The position numbers and the translations under genes are program-made. The notes beneath the pieces were generated by a model, which had not been told where the DNA came from, ran no database searches, and saw only the letters and a list, made by a program, of their open reading frames with translations. 35,381 nt of DNA, from assembly GCA_003162425.1 (NCBI GenBank), contig PMOK01000040.1, forward strand, positions 1 to 35,381, given 5' to 3'. Below are positions 8,456-15,977 of the stretch, in pieces (position 1 is the stretch's first letter; the number at the start of each line of letters is the position of its first letter). The DNA is from Bryobacterales bacterium (lineage in GTDB: Bacteria; Acidobacteriota; Terriglobia; Bryobacterales; Bryobacteraceae).

Positions 8456-8556
8456 TAAACGTCATTCCCACTGCGGATGGTTTCGGGACCATCGAGATTC
8501 GTAACGTCTCTTATCAGACGGCGACGAACATGCCGGGTCGCGCGCCGGCTCTTTAG
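8452..8556 (+). CDS. Small 34-residue ORF coupled to the LanC gene
   Basis: An ATG overlaps the cyclase stop (ATGA) and opens a 34-codon frame, starting MINVIPTADGFGTIEIR and ending TATNMPGRAPAL. It has five Thr/Ser and no Cys. The tight overlap continues the pattern of the upstream genes, suggesting it is translated. It stops exactly where the convergent barrel-protein gene ends. I do not recognise it. It might be a second small peptide of the locus, a maturation partner, or the truncated start of a lost gene. Chance occurrence is possible at this length. Confidence 0.4.
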   Translation: MINVIPTADGFGTIEIRNVSYQTATNMPGRAPAL

Positions 8557-10199
8557 AACTTGAAAATTACATCCATCGCCAGCTGGAACTGGCTCTGGCG
8601 GGTTCCGTTATCGTACGCTCGGCGATCAAATGCCCGATCGAACCTGATTTCGGGACGCAGCAGAACAGTGCTTCCCTCCCAGTGTCCCCACATCAGAGTT
8701 TCCTCCGCGTACCGGTTCTTGAAGCCGGTTCGCTGACCTTTCATGTCATCCAGAAAGTCGGAGCGGATCGAAATATAGTTTTTGGCCGAAAGCTCTTTTT
8801 CGGCGTAGTTGACTAGCGCCCACTCCGGAGCGAAGCAACGAACCTCTCCCGCCGAACAGAATGCGCCGTTCGTGCCCTTTTCCGGTACCAGTGGACCGAA
8901 GACGCTGGGCACATCGCGCTGATACATGTACCAGGCCTCGCTGGCCATGTGCCATGACTTGTTGAACTTGTGGTACCAGGTGATGTCGAACATCTGGAGG
9001 TTGTTGTAGCCGTACCTACCGCGGTTGATGCCGTTCGCGCAAGGATACAGATTGTCGTTGCCTTGATTGAATGTGTAGCTGATGCAGACGTCGGCGGACG
9101 GCCGCGCGTCCTTCGTCCAGGGAGCCACGTCGTGACTCGCGGTGAGTCCTAGTTGCAATAGCAATTTGTCATTCAGCCGGACGGTACCGAGGATACCGGT
9201 GTCCGTAAACGGGTCAACCGCATAAAGCAACGAGTGTGTGTAGACGTAGTTATTGGGCGCCAATTGCGCTTCGATACCAGGAATCGAGATGAAGCGACCG
9301 ATGCGGAGATTGAGTCCTTCGCCTATCTGGGGAATGTATAGATCCACGTACTCGAGCGCCGGATCAAAACCGTACACGCGATGGTCGTCCAGCAACTGCT
9401 GGCTGAAATATCCAAGGTTGGTCGTGAAACGATAGCTGGTGCCGTACAAGGCGGTGAGGTGGAATCCCCAATCGAAGTGATCGGTTTGAACCGAATCAGG
9501 GATGCGTTCGACATAGAGCACCCCTTGGTCGAATTCGATTCGATTGGCGAAGATGTCGTAGGCCGACGGGTAGTTCGAATCATGCGACGTGCTGAGGTTG
9601 AAGCTGCCTTCCACCCAGCCGTACACTTTGACCCTGCTCTGCTCCCAGGCATCGCCATTCGAGCCTCCGTAAAGAGCTTCCATGAGCGGCGGCACGTTTG
9701 TATCCGGCGCGCCGATTTCTGGCGATCCGCCATAGGACCAGTCGGAGTTGGGAAAAGGCGGTGAGTCGAGCGGCGAGGGCAACGCGCGGCGTGGTGGCTC
9801 GGGTCCACTCGCGGCGGTACCTTTCCAGTCCTGGGCGTAGGCGTGCGAAAGTCTTTTGAGGAATCCCTGGTGCGCGCCCAGCGTGAGCGTCACGGTCACG
9901 TTTCCGCCAGGGGTCAGGTCTTCTTCGGCCACCGGTGAGTCGGCGAACCCGAGCTTGGTTGCTTTGAACTGATAATGTCCTGGCTTGAGGTCATCGATTG
10001 CGAACGATCCGTCCGCGGCGCTCACGAATGTCCGATCGGTATTTTCCGGTGAGCTGTGGGCGATCACTTGCGCGCCCGCGATTGCAGATCCAGCAGCATC
10101 GTGAACCAGGCCATGCGCCTGGCCGGCAGCGCGAGCAGCGAGGCAAAGCATCAATGCGACTGCGGCCAGCCGCGCACGAACGAAGCTGAAAGGATTCAA
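8553..10199 (-). CDS. Outer-membrane beta-barrel protein with carboxypeptidase-regulatory-like domain
   Basis: A TTG at 10199 (MNPFSFVRARLAAVALMLCL) gives a clean signal peptide cut near ARAAGQ and a 548-residue product. The frame stays open to an ATG at 10475, but that extension would translate the hairpin element at 10214-10303, so I reject it. The first mature domain (about 25-95) is a transthyretin-like CarboxypepD_reg fold (GLVHDAAGSAIAGAQVIAHS, DGSFAIDDLKPGHYQFKATKLGF). The rest has alternating aromatic strands (VYGWVEGSFNLSTS, FHLTALYGTSYRFTTNLGYF) and ends in FKF, typical of a barrel of the BBP2/OmpL-like kind. The likely role is outer-membrane transport or structure; the substrate is unknown. 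It converges on the lanthipeptide operon. Confidence 0.75.
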   Translation of the reverse strand: MNPFSFVRARLAAVALMLCLAARAAGQAHGLVHDAAGSAIAGAQVIAHSSPENTDRTFVSAADGSFAIDDLKPGHYQFKATKLGFADSPVAEEDLTPGGNVTVTLTLGAHQGFLKRLSHAYAQDWKGTAASGPEPPRRALPSPLDSPPFPNSDWSYGGSPEIGAPDTNVPPLMEALYGGSNGDAWEQSRVKVYGWVEGSFNLSTSHDSNYPSAYDIFANRIEFDQGVLYVERIPDSVQTDHFDWGFHLTALYGTSYRFTTNLGYFSQQLLDDHRVYGFDPALEYVDLYIPQIGEGLNLRIGRFISIPGIEAQLAPNNYVYTHSLLYAVDPFTDTGILGTVRLNDKLLLQLGLTASHDVAPWTKDARPSADVCISYTFNQGNDNLYPCANGINRGRYGYNNLQMFDITWYHKFNKSWHMASEAWYMYQRDVPSVFGPLVPEKGTNGAFCSAGEVRCFAPEWALVNYAEKELSAKNYISIRSDFLDDMKGQRTGFKNRYAEETLMWGHWEGSTVLLRPEIRFDRAFDRRAYDNGTRQSQFQLAMDVIFKF

Positions 10200-10213
10200 T
10201 GCGAATTTTCGTT

Positions 10214-10303
10214 GTGGGGCAGGTTGGTAACCTGCCGCCGATTGGCAATCGGCGCAAACGGCGCGGGTTAGCAACCCGCGCGCAGGATACCATCCTGCCC
10301 CAC
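10214..10303. repeat. Four-hairpin palindromic element with outer stem
   Basis: A 90-base element is bounded by a perfect 10-bp outer inverted repeat (GTGGGGCAGG at 10214-10223, CCTGCCCCAC at 10294-10303). Inside are four perfect hairpins, each with a 3-base loop: 10218-10225 with 10229-10236; 10237-10243 with 10247-10253; 10261-10269 with 10273-10281; and 10282-10288 with 10292-10298. The outer stem competes with the first and last hairpins, so two alternative folds exist. It lies in the divergent gap between the barrel-protein gene and the PhoD fragment. It looks like a mobile extragenic palindromic repeat, not a terminator. It could still affect expression of the barrel gene from within its leader. 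Confidence 0.8.
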
Positions 10304-10380
10304 ACCTAAACTGACCCACTACGTGATCTTCCCACACGTTGACTGCCCAACACGGCAATTTAGGAATGCTACCGTGAAGA

Positions 10381-10752
10381 ATGGCTCGCATTACCCGACG
10401 TAATTTTGCGAAGTTTGCGGCGTCCATCAGTGCTTCGGCGGCGTTTGCAGCGCCCATCGGCAAGCAGTCTCGCATCCAATGGCATGAATGCCCGGCTGTC
10501 TATCCGGAAGGGATCGAGTCAGCCGACCCGGACAGTAACAGCGTGCTGTTGTGGACTCGCCATCCGTTTCTAGCGGATCACGATGAAGCTCTGACGGTTG
10601 AGATTTCCGAAGCTCGAGGGACAGGTTATCGAAGGCGATCCTCGGTTCTCTATCTGACGCAGCTCGTGCCAAAAGCACCGACTCCCTCACGGTCGCGGTT
10701 CGGTAAGACGCAGGCCCGCGATCGTTATTTCAGCATGGAAAATCCGGCGTAA
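10381..10752 (+). pseudogene. PhoD alkaline phosphatase, N-terminal fragment
   Basis: The first roughly 80 residues match the start of PhoD-type phosphatases. There is a twin-arginine signal (TRRNFAKFAASISASAAFAAP) and then the PhoD_N strand set YPEGIESADPDSNSVLLWTRHPF and ALTVEISEARG. The protein then breaks off. The following codons read through dispersed-repeat copy 2 (PTPSRSRFG) and end at 10752, overlapping the 3' end of the minus-strand PagL-like gene. About 400 residues, including all metal-binding catalytic residues, are missing, so it cannot be an active phosphatase. An intact parent would hydrolyse phosphate esters outside the cytoplasmic membrane. Confidence 0.8.
10675..10706 (+). 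repeat. 33-bp dispersed repeat, copy 2
   Basis: Same orientation as copy 1, with differences at two positions near the left end. It lies at the point where the PhoD fragment loses homology, just before the 3' end of the PagL-like gene, so it may mark a deletion or rearrangement junction. Confidence 0.65.
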
Positions 10753-11420
10753 AAAACGTTGTTATCCACGCCAGGATTGACCGGGCTCGTGAAGGCATTG
10801 GAGATATGTAGAAACTTGTAGCCGATGCTGATGGCATGCCGCTGGCCCGTCTTGATACGGACGCCGCCGCCCAGGTCGATTAGAAAATTTAGTCCTGTCG
10901 CACCGGTGACGTTGATGGGGATCGGCTCGTTAGAGGCAATAATGCCTTCGTTGGTTTGGAGGAATGGATACACGCGGTGACTGCGCGCAAAGTCTACTGT
11001 GAACCCCAGAGGCGTTACGGCGAATCCGTATACGGCATGAGCGGGAACAAACTGCGGCAGGTATTGTCCTGGCTGCAACAGAACGGCGGCGGGCATGAGC
11101 TCGCCGGTATAGGATATCGATACGCTGGGCCAAACCCAGCAACGGTAGCTGTAACCGAATCCTGCAAGAAAGAAACGGCGATCCGTCGTGGTTCCGATCA
11201 GCATCGCGGAGACGGGCGAATAACCGGCGAAGAATTCAAAATCGTGACGGGGCTCGGAGGGTGAGGGGTCCGAGGAGCAAAAACCAGCCCAGGCGGGCGA
11301 CGCCAGGAGTAATAGTAGTAGTCCCCAGCCGCGCTGCCATTTGCATTTAGTACTAGTGAATGGTAACCACCCGGCTGAAATTGCTGTCCCACAGAGAGAT
11401 AATTCAAGGTAGGCAGACAT
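10725..11420 (-). CDS. PagL-like lipid A 3-O-deacylase (acyloxyacyl hydrolase family)
   Basis: After a signal peptide (GLLLLLLASPAWAG) the protein is a small outer-membrane barrel: FEFFAGYSP, LAGFGYSYRCWVWPSVSISYTGELMP, and near the end KFLHISNAF followed by NPGVDNNVFYAGFSMLK. The H-x-S-N motif matches the catalytic His-Ser of PagL. Such enzymes remove an acyl chain from lipid A. The 5' end is doubtful. The in-frame ATG at 11420 has no ribosome site and overlaps the divergent gene's ATG, and the open frame runs on to 11510. A more natural start, ATG at 11340, is one base out of frame because of a GGGG run (11323-11326 on the plus strand). Losing one G would give a textbook signal peptide starting MAARLGLLLLLL. 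Either a frameshift or an unusual start applies. Confidence 0.75.
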   Translation of the reverse strand: MSAYLELSLCGTAISAGWLPFTSTKCKWQRGWGLLLLLLASPAWAGFCSSDPSPSEPRHDFEFFAGYSPVSAMLIGTTTDRRFFLAGFGYSYRCWVWPSVSISYTGELMPAAVLLQPGQYLPQFVPAHAVYGFAVTPLGFTVDFARSHRVYPFLQTNEGIIASNEPIPINVTGATGLNFLIDLGGGVRIKTGQRHAISIGYKFLHISNAFTSPVNPGVDNNVFYAGFSMLK

Positions 11421-12552
11421 GCGTATAGTTGCTTTTGGTATTGTAAGCTTGCTCGTCGGTTCCTGGGCCGTCGGCGCCGTGACGAACTCCGTAACATTTG
11501 TCCCGCTCAATCAACCAGCCGCGGGAGCCGGCCCCGTGTCATTCGCAATCGGCGACTTTAACGGGGATGGAAAACCCGATCTCGCAGTGGTGGATCAGCG
11601 TTCGGCCACGGTGCGGGTGTTGCTCGGCGTCGGCAACGGCTATTTCGAGCCCTGGGTGGAGTATCAAGTCGGGATCGATCCGGTTGCGATCGCGACAGCT
11701 GATTTCAACGGGGATGGAAAGCTGGATCTGGTGGTGGCGAACCGCACCTCAGACACGGTCCAGCTCCTGCTGGGGAATGGGGACGGCACTTTTCGATCTT
11801 TCACCACGCTGGAGGCCTCCGGACCAACGGCGTTAGCGATTGGCGACTTCAACCGCGATGGAAAGCTGGACCTGGCAGTTACTAATTCGAATTCCAACAC
11901 TGTCTCAATTTGGCTGGGTGTTGGAAACGGCATCTTCCGGCCGGCGCTCGATTTTCGCGTTGGGGAAGGCCCGTCATCCATCGCCGTCGGGGACTTTAAT
12001 GGCGACGGAAAACTGGATTTGGCGGTAGCGAATCTGGCTTCAAACAATGTTTCAATCCTGCTTGGAACAGGCAACGGGGTTTTTGAACCAATCCTGACGT
12101 TCGCTGCAGGGCTAACTCCTGCCTGGATTGCATTGGGCGATTTCAATGCTGACGGGAAAGTTGACCTGGCGGTTGTCAACGCGACTGGTTCTAAGAGCTA
12201 CGGCTTCAAGAGCACCGTCTCAGTACTACTTGGCAACGGGAACGGAACTTTTCAACCTCCGCTAACTTCTTCGGCTGGGCCTACGGCCTCCTTCGTCATA
12301 TCGGCCGACCTAAATGGCGACGGCAAGCCGGATCTGGTGGTTGCCAACCCCGGGTCTAACAACATCGCAATCCTGTTGGGATTTGGAAACGGATTTTTCG
12401 CACCGCCCTTAAACGTCACGGTGGGGCAGGGTCCGGCCTGGATTGGTTTGATTGATTTCAACCACACCGGTACGCCCGATCTGATCGTGGCGAACAGTCT
12501 TTCGGACACCCTTTCGGTGTTATCGAATCTCACTGCGGGCAATCGCAGATAG
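11419..12552 (+). CDS. Exported FG-GAP/VCBS repeat protein
   Basis: A signal peptide (MRIVAFGIVSLLVGSWAVGA) is followed by seven repeats of about 47 residues. They are built on GDFNGDGKLDLAVAN...VSILLGNGNGTF, the calcium-binding FG-GAP/VCBS motif of integrin-type seven-bladed propellers. Seven repeats would make one complete propeller covering nearly the whole 377 residues. The last repeat is weaker (DFNHTGTPDL). No anchor or sorting motif follows, so it is probably periplasmic or secreted. The role may be adhesion or carbohydrate binding, but nothing in the context specifies it. AAGG at 11406-11409 may be the ribosome site. Its start abuts the divergent PagL-like gene. Confidence 0.9.
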   Translation: MRIVAFGIVSLLVGSWAVGAVTNSVTFVPLNQPAAGAGPVSFAIGDFNGDGKPDLAVVDQRSATVRVLLGVGNGYFEPWVEYQVGIDPVAIATADFNGDGKLDLVVANRTSDTVQLLLGNGDGTFRSFTTLEASGPTALAIGDFNRDGKLDLAVTNSNSNTVSIWLGVGNGIFRPALDFRVGEGPSSIAVGDFNGDGKLDLAVANLASNNVSILLGTGNGVFEPILTFAAGLTPAWIALGDFNADGKVDLAVVNATGSKSYGFKSTVSVLLGNGNGTFQPPLTSSAGPTASFVISADLNGDGKPDLVVANPGSNNIAILLGFGNGFFAPPLNVTVGQGPAWIGLIDFNHTGTPDLIVANSLSDTLSVLSNLTAGNRR

Positions 12553-12734
12553 AGTCGATGCGGTTGAAAACGCCGCAGCGGTCTAAACTGGATTCTAGCG
12601 GCATGCCTCACACATTTCTCTATCTGTCGCGTTCGTGATCTGGGTAATCTTCGCCTGTCTTGTGTGGCTCACAGCAGGTCTGATGTTGCTTACGAGACGC
12701 TGCTCGCGTTTTCTCCCGACCGCTTTGCCTCGCG

Positions 12735-13094
12735 ATGGCCGGGACGTTCCCCTTCGTTTTTGCTTACCAGATAGTTGCGGCGTTCTTCGTTGCGGCTCTG
12801 CTTTTGACGGCCTCGGCTTTTTTGAATATCCTAGAACCAAGTTCCCCCGCGATGACCCAGAACGCGCTTGCTATTGTTATTAGCCTCGCAGGTGCTTTGT
12901 TGTCGTTCGGCGCGATGTTGATCACGTCTCTGGCTGGTTTCTGCGAGGGCTGGCGCACCGGTTGGGAATACGGCAAGGGTCGCCCGTTTCCGGAAGTCCT
13001 CTATGAGACGCCGATGGCGAAGATCCTCAGTCGCTTCCGACGAAAGGCGCGGCCAGTTGCAAAACGCTCCAGCGGTTCGACCGGCTGTTCCTAG
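12735..13094 (+). CDS. Hypothetical membrane protein
   Basis: The 119-residue product has two or three hydrophobic helices (FVFAYQIVAAFFVAALLLTASAFL, residues 6-30; IVISLAGALLSFGAMLITSLAGF, about 47-69). A soluble tail follows with WRTGWEYGKGRPFPEVLYETP and a basic end. The frame just upstream (from GTG 12635, VIWVIFACLVWLTAGLMLL) encodes another hydrophobic helix that runs out of frame near 12750. The original protein may therefore have had an extra N-terminal helix, lost to a one-base shift. I do not recognise the family. There is no convincing ribosome site at 12735. Confidence 0.45.
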   Translation: MAGTFPFVFAYQIVAAFFVAALLLTASAFLNILEPSSPAMTQNALAIVISLAGALLSFGAMLITSLAGFCEGWRTGWEYGKGRPFPEVLYETPMAKILSRFRRKARPVAKRSSGSTGCS

Positions 13095-13126
13095 TAAACT
13101 GGAGTTCGATAAAATCGTTCTGCACG

Positions 13127-13824
13127 ATGGACGGCACATCCAACTCCGGCGAAATCACGGGCTGGCTGGAACAGTGGGCGCAAGGGGATCCGGACGCATT
13201 GGATCGTCTGGCTCCGCTGGTGTATGACCAACTTCGCGTCATTGCCGACAATCTGCTGCGCAACGAGGCCGCGGATCACACGCTGCAGCCGACCGCCCTG
13301 GTGAGCGAAACATTCCTGAAGCTACTCGAGAGCGATCCGCAAACCACGTTTGCGAATATTCCATCCTGGGCGCTCACGAACCTTGCCAATCTGGCAGACG
13401 CCAACGGCTTTGGCTTTGTCCCGGACCCGACTGCTCTGCTCAATGAGCCTCCCGATCCGGCAGTGGTGGCCTTTGAGGCGCAACTGGCCGATGTCGGTGG
13501 CCCGTTCATCACGACATCCGACACTGGTTTCCAGACTCAGCCAATTCTCTCTCGCCTATTGCGCATACGTTAACGCGCTCCTGGGCATCACAACTCCCTG
13601 CGTTCCGGGGCCGCCCGGCACGAGTCAATACGAATTTACGTTACCAACTCGGGCCCTATATGAACAACGGCGACACGTATGAGTCCTTTGTGAATTTTCA
13701 GATTTATTCACGCGATGTCACCGAGCAACTGCTCGCTACGCCCGAGCCTGGGATGGTTGTGCCGCTCGGTGTCGGATTCGTTGCCGTTGGACTGCTGAGA
13801 CTCAAGCGAACTAAGCGCACCTAG
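13127..13824 (+). pseudogene. Chimeric remnant: ECF sigma N-terminus joined to a PEP-CTERM protein
   Basis: Residues 1 to about 64 match the start of the acidobacterial-type ECF sigma family: GEITGWLEQWAQGDPDALDRL, then PLVYDQLRVIADNLLR and HTLQPTALVSETFLKLLE. After ESDP the sequence changes without a stop into an unrelated exported-protein segment (ANGFGFVPDPTALLNEPPDP). That segment continues in a second frame (FSLAYCAYVNALLGITTPC, about 13545-13600) and a third (from about 13648; NNGDTYESFVNFQIYSRDV). It ends in a typical PEP-CTERM tail: TPEPGMVVPLGVGFVAVGLLRLKR at about 13738-13809, stop at 13824. So a deletion joined two genes and two further frame changes followed. Neither half can work: sigma region 4 is gone and the exported part has no signal peptide. 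Confidence 0.8.
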
Positions 13825-13835
13825 TGGACACCGAC

Positions 13836-14150
13836 TCACGCGCGTAATACAACGTAATTTACGCTTTCCCTGATTGGCATCTTTGCGTCGAACGTCACCA
13901 GGGTCAATCGTGCTGCGAAGGCGAAGGCGCACAGGTAAGCGTCACTCCATAGGTTCGGAGAACTCGATGGACCTTTGGTAAATCCCTGCCATTTTTCAGG
14001 GAGTTCGTTCGGCTCTGCCAAATAACCGATTCGGCGGTCCGATCGCAGGACGCCAGCCGTCCGTCTTCAACATTGCCGAACCGCCCGATGAAGTCTGTGC
14101 CGCTCAGCGGCCAGCGCAATCCAGACATTTACGTCAGGCAAGTAGGTCAT
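13836..14150 (-). pseudogene. PIN-domain (VapC-like) toxin, broken
   Basis: The reading frame starts at ATG 14150 with MTYLPDVNVWIALAAERHRLH, a typical PIN-domain beginning with the first catalytic Asp, and stops after about 27 codons. A typical PIN C-terminus appears in another frame (SPNLWSDAYLCAFAFAARLTLVTFD, about 13885-13960), carrying the SDA and TFD acidic positions. The middle is too short for a normal toxin of about 135 residues, so there is internal loss as well as frame change. The start overlaps the antitoxin stop by 17 bases, the usual arrangement for such pairs. The RNase activity should be lost. Confidence 0.75.
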
Positions 14151-14376
14151 CAAAGTCGAAATTCGACAGGTCCAGCGCCCCTGGACGCCTGGAGCGAATT
14201 ACCGGCAGTTCAATCTCGCGATCACCGAAAGAGCCAAAGGCACCTGACGCGAGGTTGCCCTGGACTTCCTTTTCTACAGCCTCAACGATAAACTGTTCCA
14301 CGGTAGCTCCGCGCGATGCCGCCAGGGTTTCACTCTTTTGGTAGAGGGAGTCGGGAAGATTGACAGTGGTCTGCAT
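14134..14376 (-). CDS. VapB-like antitoxin
   Basis: This is an 80-residue protein. The N-terminal half (MQTTVNLPDSLYQKSETLAASRG, then EQFIVEAVEKEV) fits a ribbon-helix-helix DNA-binding domain. The C-terminal half (SRRPGALDLSNFDFDDLLA) fits the toxin-wrapping tail of PIN-type antitoxins. The gene is upstream of, and overlaps, the broken PIN toxin. It appears intact although its partner is dead, so it is now either a relic or able to neutralise a related toxin elsewhere. It would normally repress its own promoter, upstream of 14376. Confidence 0.75.
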   Translation of the reverse strand: MQTTVNLPDSLYQKSETLAASRGATVEQFIVEAVEKEVQGNLASGAFGSFGDREIELPVIRSRRPGALDLSNFDFDDLLA

Positions 14377-14720
14377 AAAACGTCCGCTTCGTTTTATTCT
14401 CCCATGTCGGCAGGCGGCCTGAGCCTCGCACTATCAACTCCCCCACCCTGGATTAGCTCTAAAGAGCCAGTTTCCTAGCCCCGCGTCACGTCGGGTAACT
14501 AATGAGATGTTTTGAGCATCCTTAAATATGGACGGCACAGGGTGCCCGGCTAAGCGTCGCTCCCTACCTCCCTCGGAATCCTCTTCAGTGTTGCTGCTAG
14601 GATGAATTTGGCTCATGCCTTCTTCGACGAATACGCTAGTGCTCAACTCCTGTCACAGTAGCCCCGGTCTTGGAACCGGCGAGCGACGCCATGGAAGAAC
14701 CCTGAGATCGGGGAACTGAC
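14377..14720. other. Gene-poor gap between antitoxin and efflux operon
   Basis: This gap of about 340 bases separates the divergent antitoxin and efflux operons and must hold both promoters. I see no convincing coding region. A 70-codon minus-strand frame at 14434-14646 has no recognisable features or ribosome site. No regulator gene for the efflux pump is present. No clear operator palindrome stands out. Confidence 0.5.
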
Positions 14721-15977
14721 ATGGCGGAAGAGCATCCTAAGCAGTCCACGCAGGCAGATAATCCGAACCCGCCTGGCGCCACCAAACCGAAACGTTCCGT
14801 GGTTAAGCGGATCATTGTCTGGCTCGTGATTCTTCTGGTTTTCGCTGGCCTTTTCGTGGTGGTTTTGCGACAGAAGAGCGCTCCACAGGCAGCAGCGCAG
14901 GGAGGCGGCCGGCGCGGGGCGCTTGGCGGCGGTGGCCCGGTCAGCGTGATGACGGCCACTGCGAAGAAGGGCGACGTCGGCGTTTATCAGGAGGCCATCG
15001 GCACTGTTACGCCGGTCTACACCAGCTCTGTCACCAGCCAGGTGACCGGACTGATCGTCGCCGTCCATTACACAGAAGGCCAATTGGTCCATAAAGGCGA
15101 TCCACTGGTAGACATCGATCCCCGCCAATACGAGGCGAACGTGACGCAGGCCCAAGGAACATTGGATAAAGACACCCACGTTCTGGCACAAGCAAAGATG
15201 GACTTGGAACGGTACCGCGCCGCGTGGGAGAAGAACGCCATCGCCAAGCAGATTTTGGAGGACCAGGAGAAGACCGTGCTCCAGGACGAGGGCACGGTCA
15301 AGGCCGACCAGGGCCAATTGCAATTTGATCAGGTCCAGCTCACCTATTGCCATATCACCGCGCCCTTCACTGGACGCGTCGGGCTGCGGCTGGTGGACCC
15401 CGGTAACTTGGTGCAGGCGAACAGCACCACGCCCCTCGTAGTGGTTACACAGGAGCAGCCCATTACTGTGATTTTTACGATCGCCGAAGACTATCTCGGC
15501 CAGATTCAGGGTCAGCTTCGCCATGGCGGCCAGTTACGCGTGGACGCCTATGATCGCACCGCGCAAACAAAAATCGCTAGCGGCAAGCTTTTGACCGTCG
15601 ACAACCAGATCGACACCACTACTGGCACGGTCAAGCTGCGCGCCATCTTCGATAACAATAACGGTACGCTCTTTCCCAACCAGTTCGTGAACACCCGGCT
15701 GCTGGTGACAACACAACACAATATGACGGTAATCCCCACCTCCGCCATCCAGCACAACGGCGATGCATCGTTCGTATACCTGATTCAGAATGGGACCGCG
15801 CTGATCCGCAACGTTCAGCCCGGCCAAGCGGACGGGAACCTGACCGCGGTGGAAGGCATTAACCCGGGAGACATCCTGGTCAACAGCAGCTTTGAGAAGC
15901 TGCAAGCCAACGCGAAGGTGGTAATCGCCAAAGCGCCAAAGCCTGCCACGACCAGCGCAACCAAGGCCGCGCCGTGA
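14721..15977 (+). CDS. mdtA: RND efflux periplasmic adaptor (MdtA-like)
   Basis: The 418-residue membrane-fusion protein has a basic N-terminus, one transmembrane anchor (about 29-48, IIVWLVILLVFAGLFVVVL) and a Gly-rich linker. The biotinyl-lipoyl half (SVTSQVTGLIVAVHYTEGQLVHKGDPLVDIDP), alpha-helical hairpin (DKDTHVLAQAKMDLERYRAAW to QDEGTVKADQGQLQFDQVQL), second lipoyl half (YCHITAPFTGRVGLRLVDPGNLV), beta-barrel and membrane-proximal domain follow in the standard order. It links the inner-membrane pumps to the outer-membrane channel. An Ala/Lys tail (PKPATTSATKAAP) ends it. The stop overlaps the next gene as GTGA. The symbol reflects the MdtABC-type arrangement, not proven orthology. Confidence 0.93.
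   Translation: MAEEHPKQSTQADNPNPPGATKPKRSVVKRIIVWLVILLVFAGLFVVVLRQKSAPQAAAQGGGRRGALGGGGPVSVMTATAKKGDVGVYQEAIGTVTPVYTSSVTSQVTGLIVAVHYTEGQLVHKGDPLVDIDPRQYEANVTQAQGTLDKDTHVLAQAKMDLERYRAAWEKNAIAKQILEDQEKTVLQDEGTVKADQGQLQFDQVQLTYCHITAPFTGRVGLRLVDPGNLVQANSTTPLVVVTQEQPITVIFTIAEDYLGQIQGQLRHGGQLRVDAYDRTAQTKIASGKLLTVDNQIDTTTGTVKLRAIFDNNNGTLFPNQFVNTRLLVTTQHNMTVIPTSAIQHNGDASFVYLIQNGTALIRNVQPGQADGNLTAVEGINPGDILVNSSFEKLQANAKVVIAKAPKPATTSATKAAP

Noticed and set aside
10200..10475. N-terminal extension of the barrel protein from ATG 10475
   Set aside because: It would translate the four-hairpin repeat element and put about 90 residues before an obvious signal peptide.
8553..10475. Long plus-strand frames and other shadow frames opposite large genes
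   Set aside because: They have no domains and follow the codon pattern of the real gene on the other strand; the same holds for the many frames opposite the RND and AddAB genes.
14434..14646. 70-codon minus-strand ORF
   Set aside because: No recognisable domain, hydrophobic segment or ribosome site; it lies in a region needed for divergent promoters.
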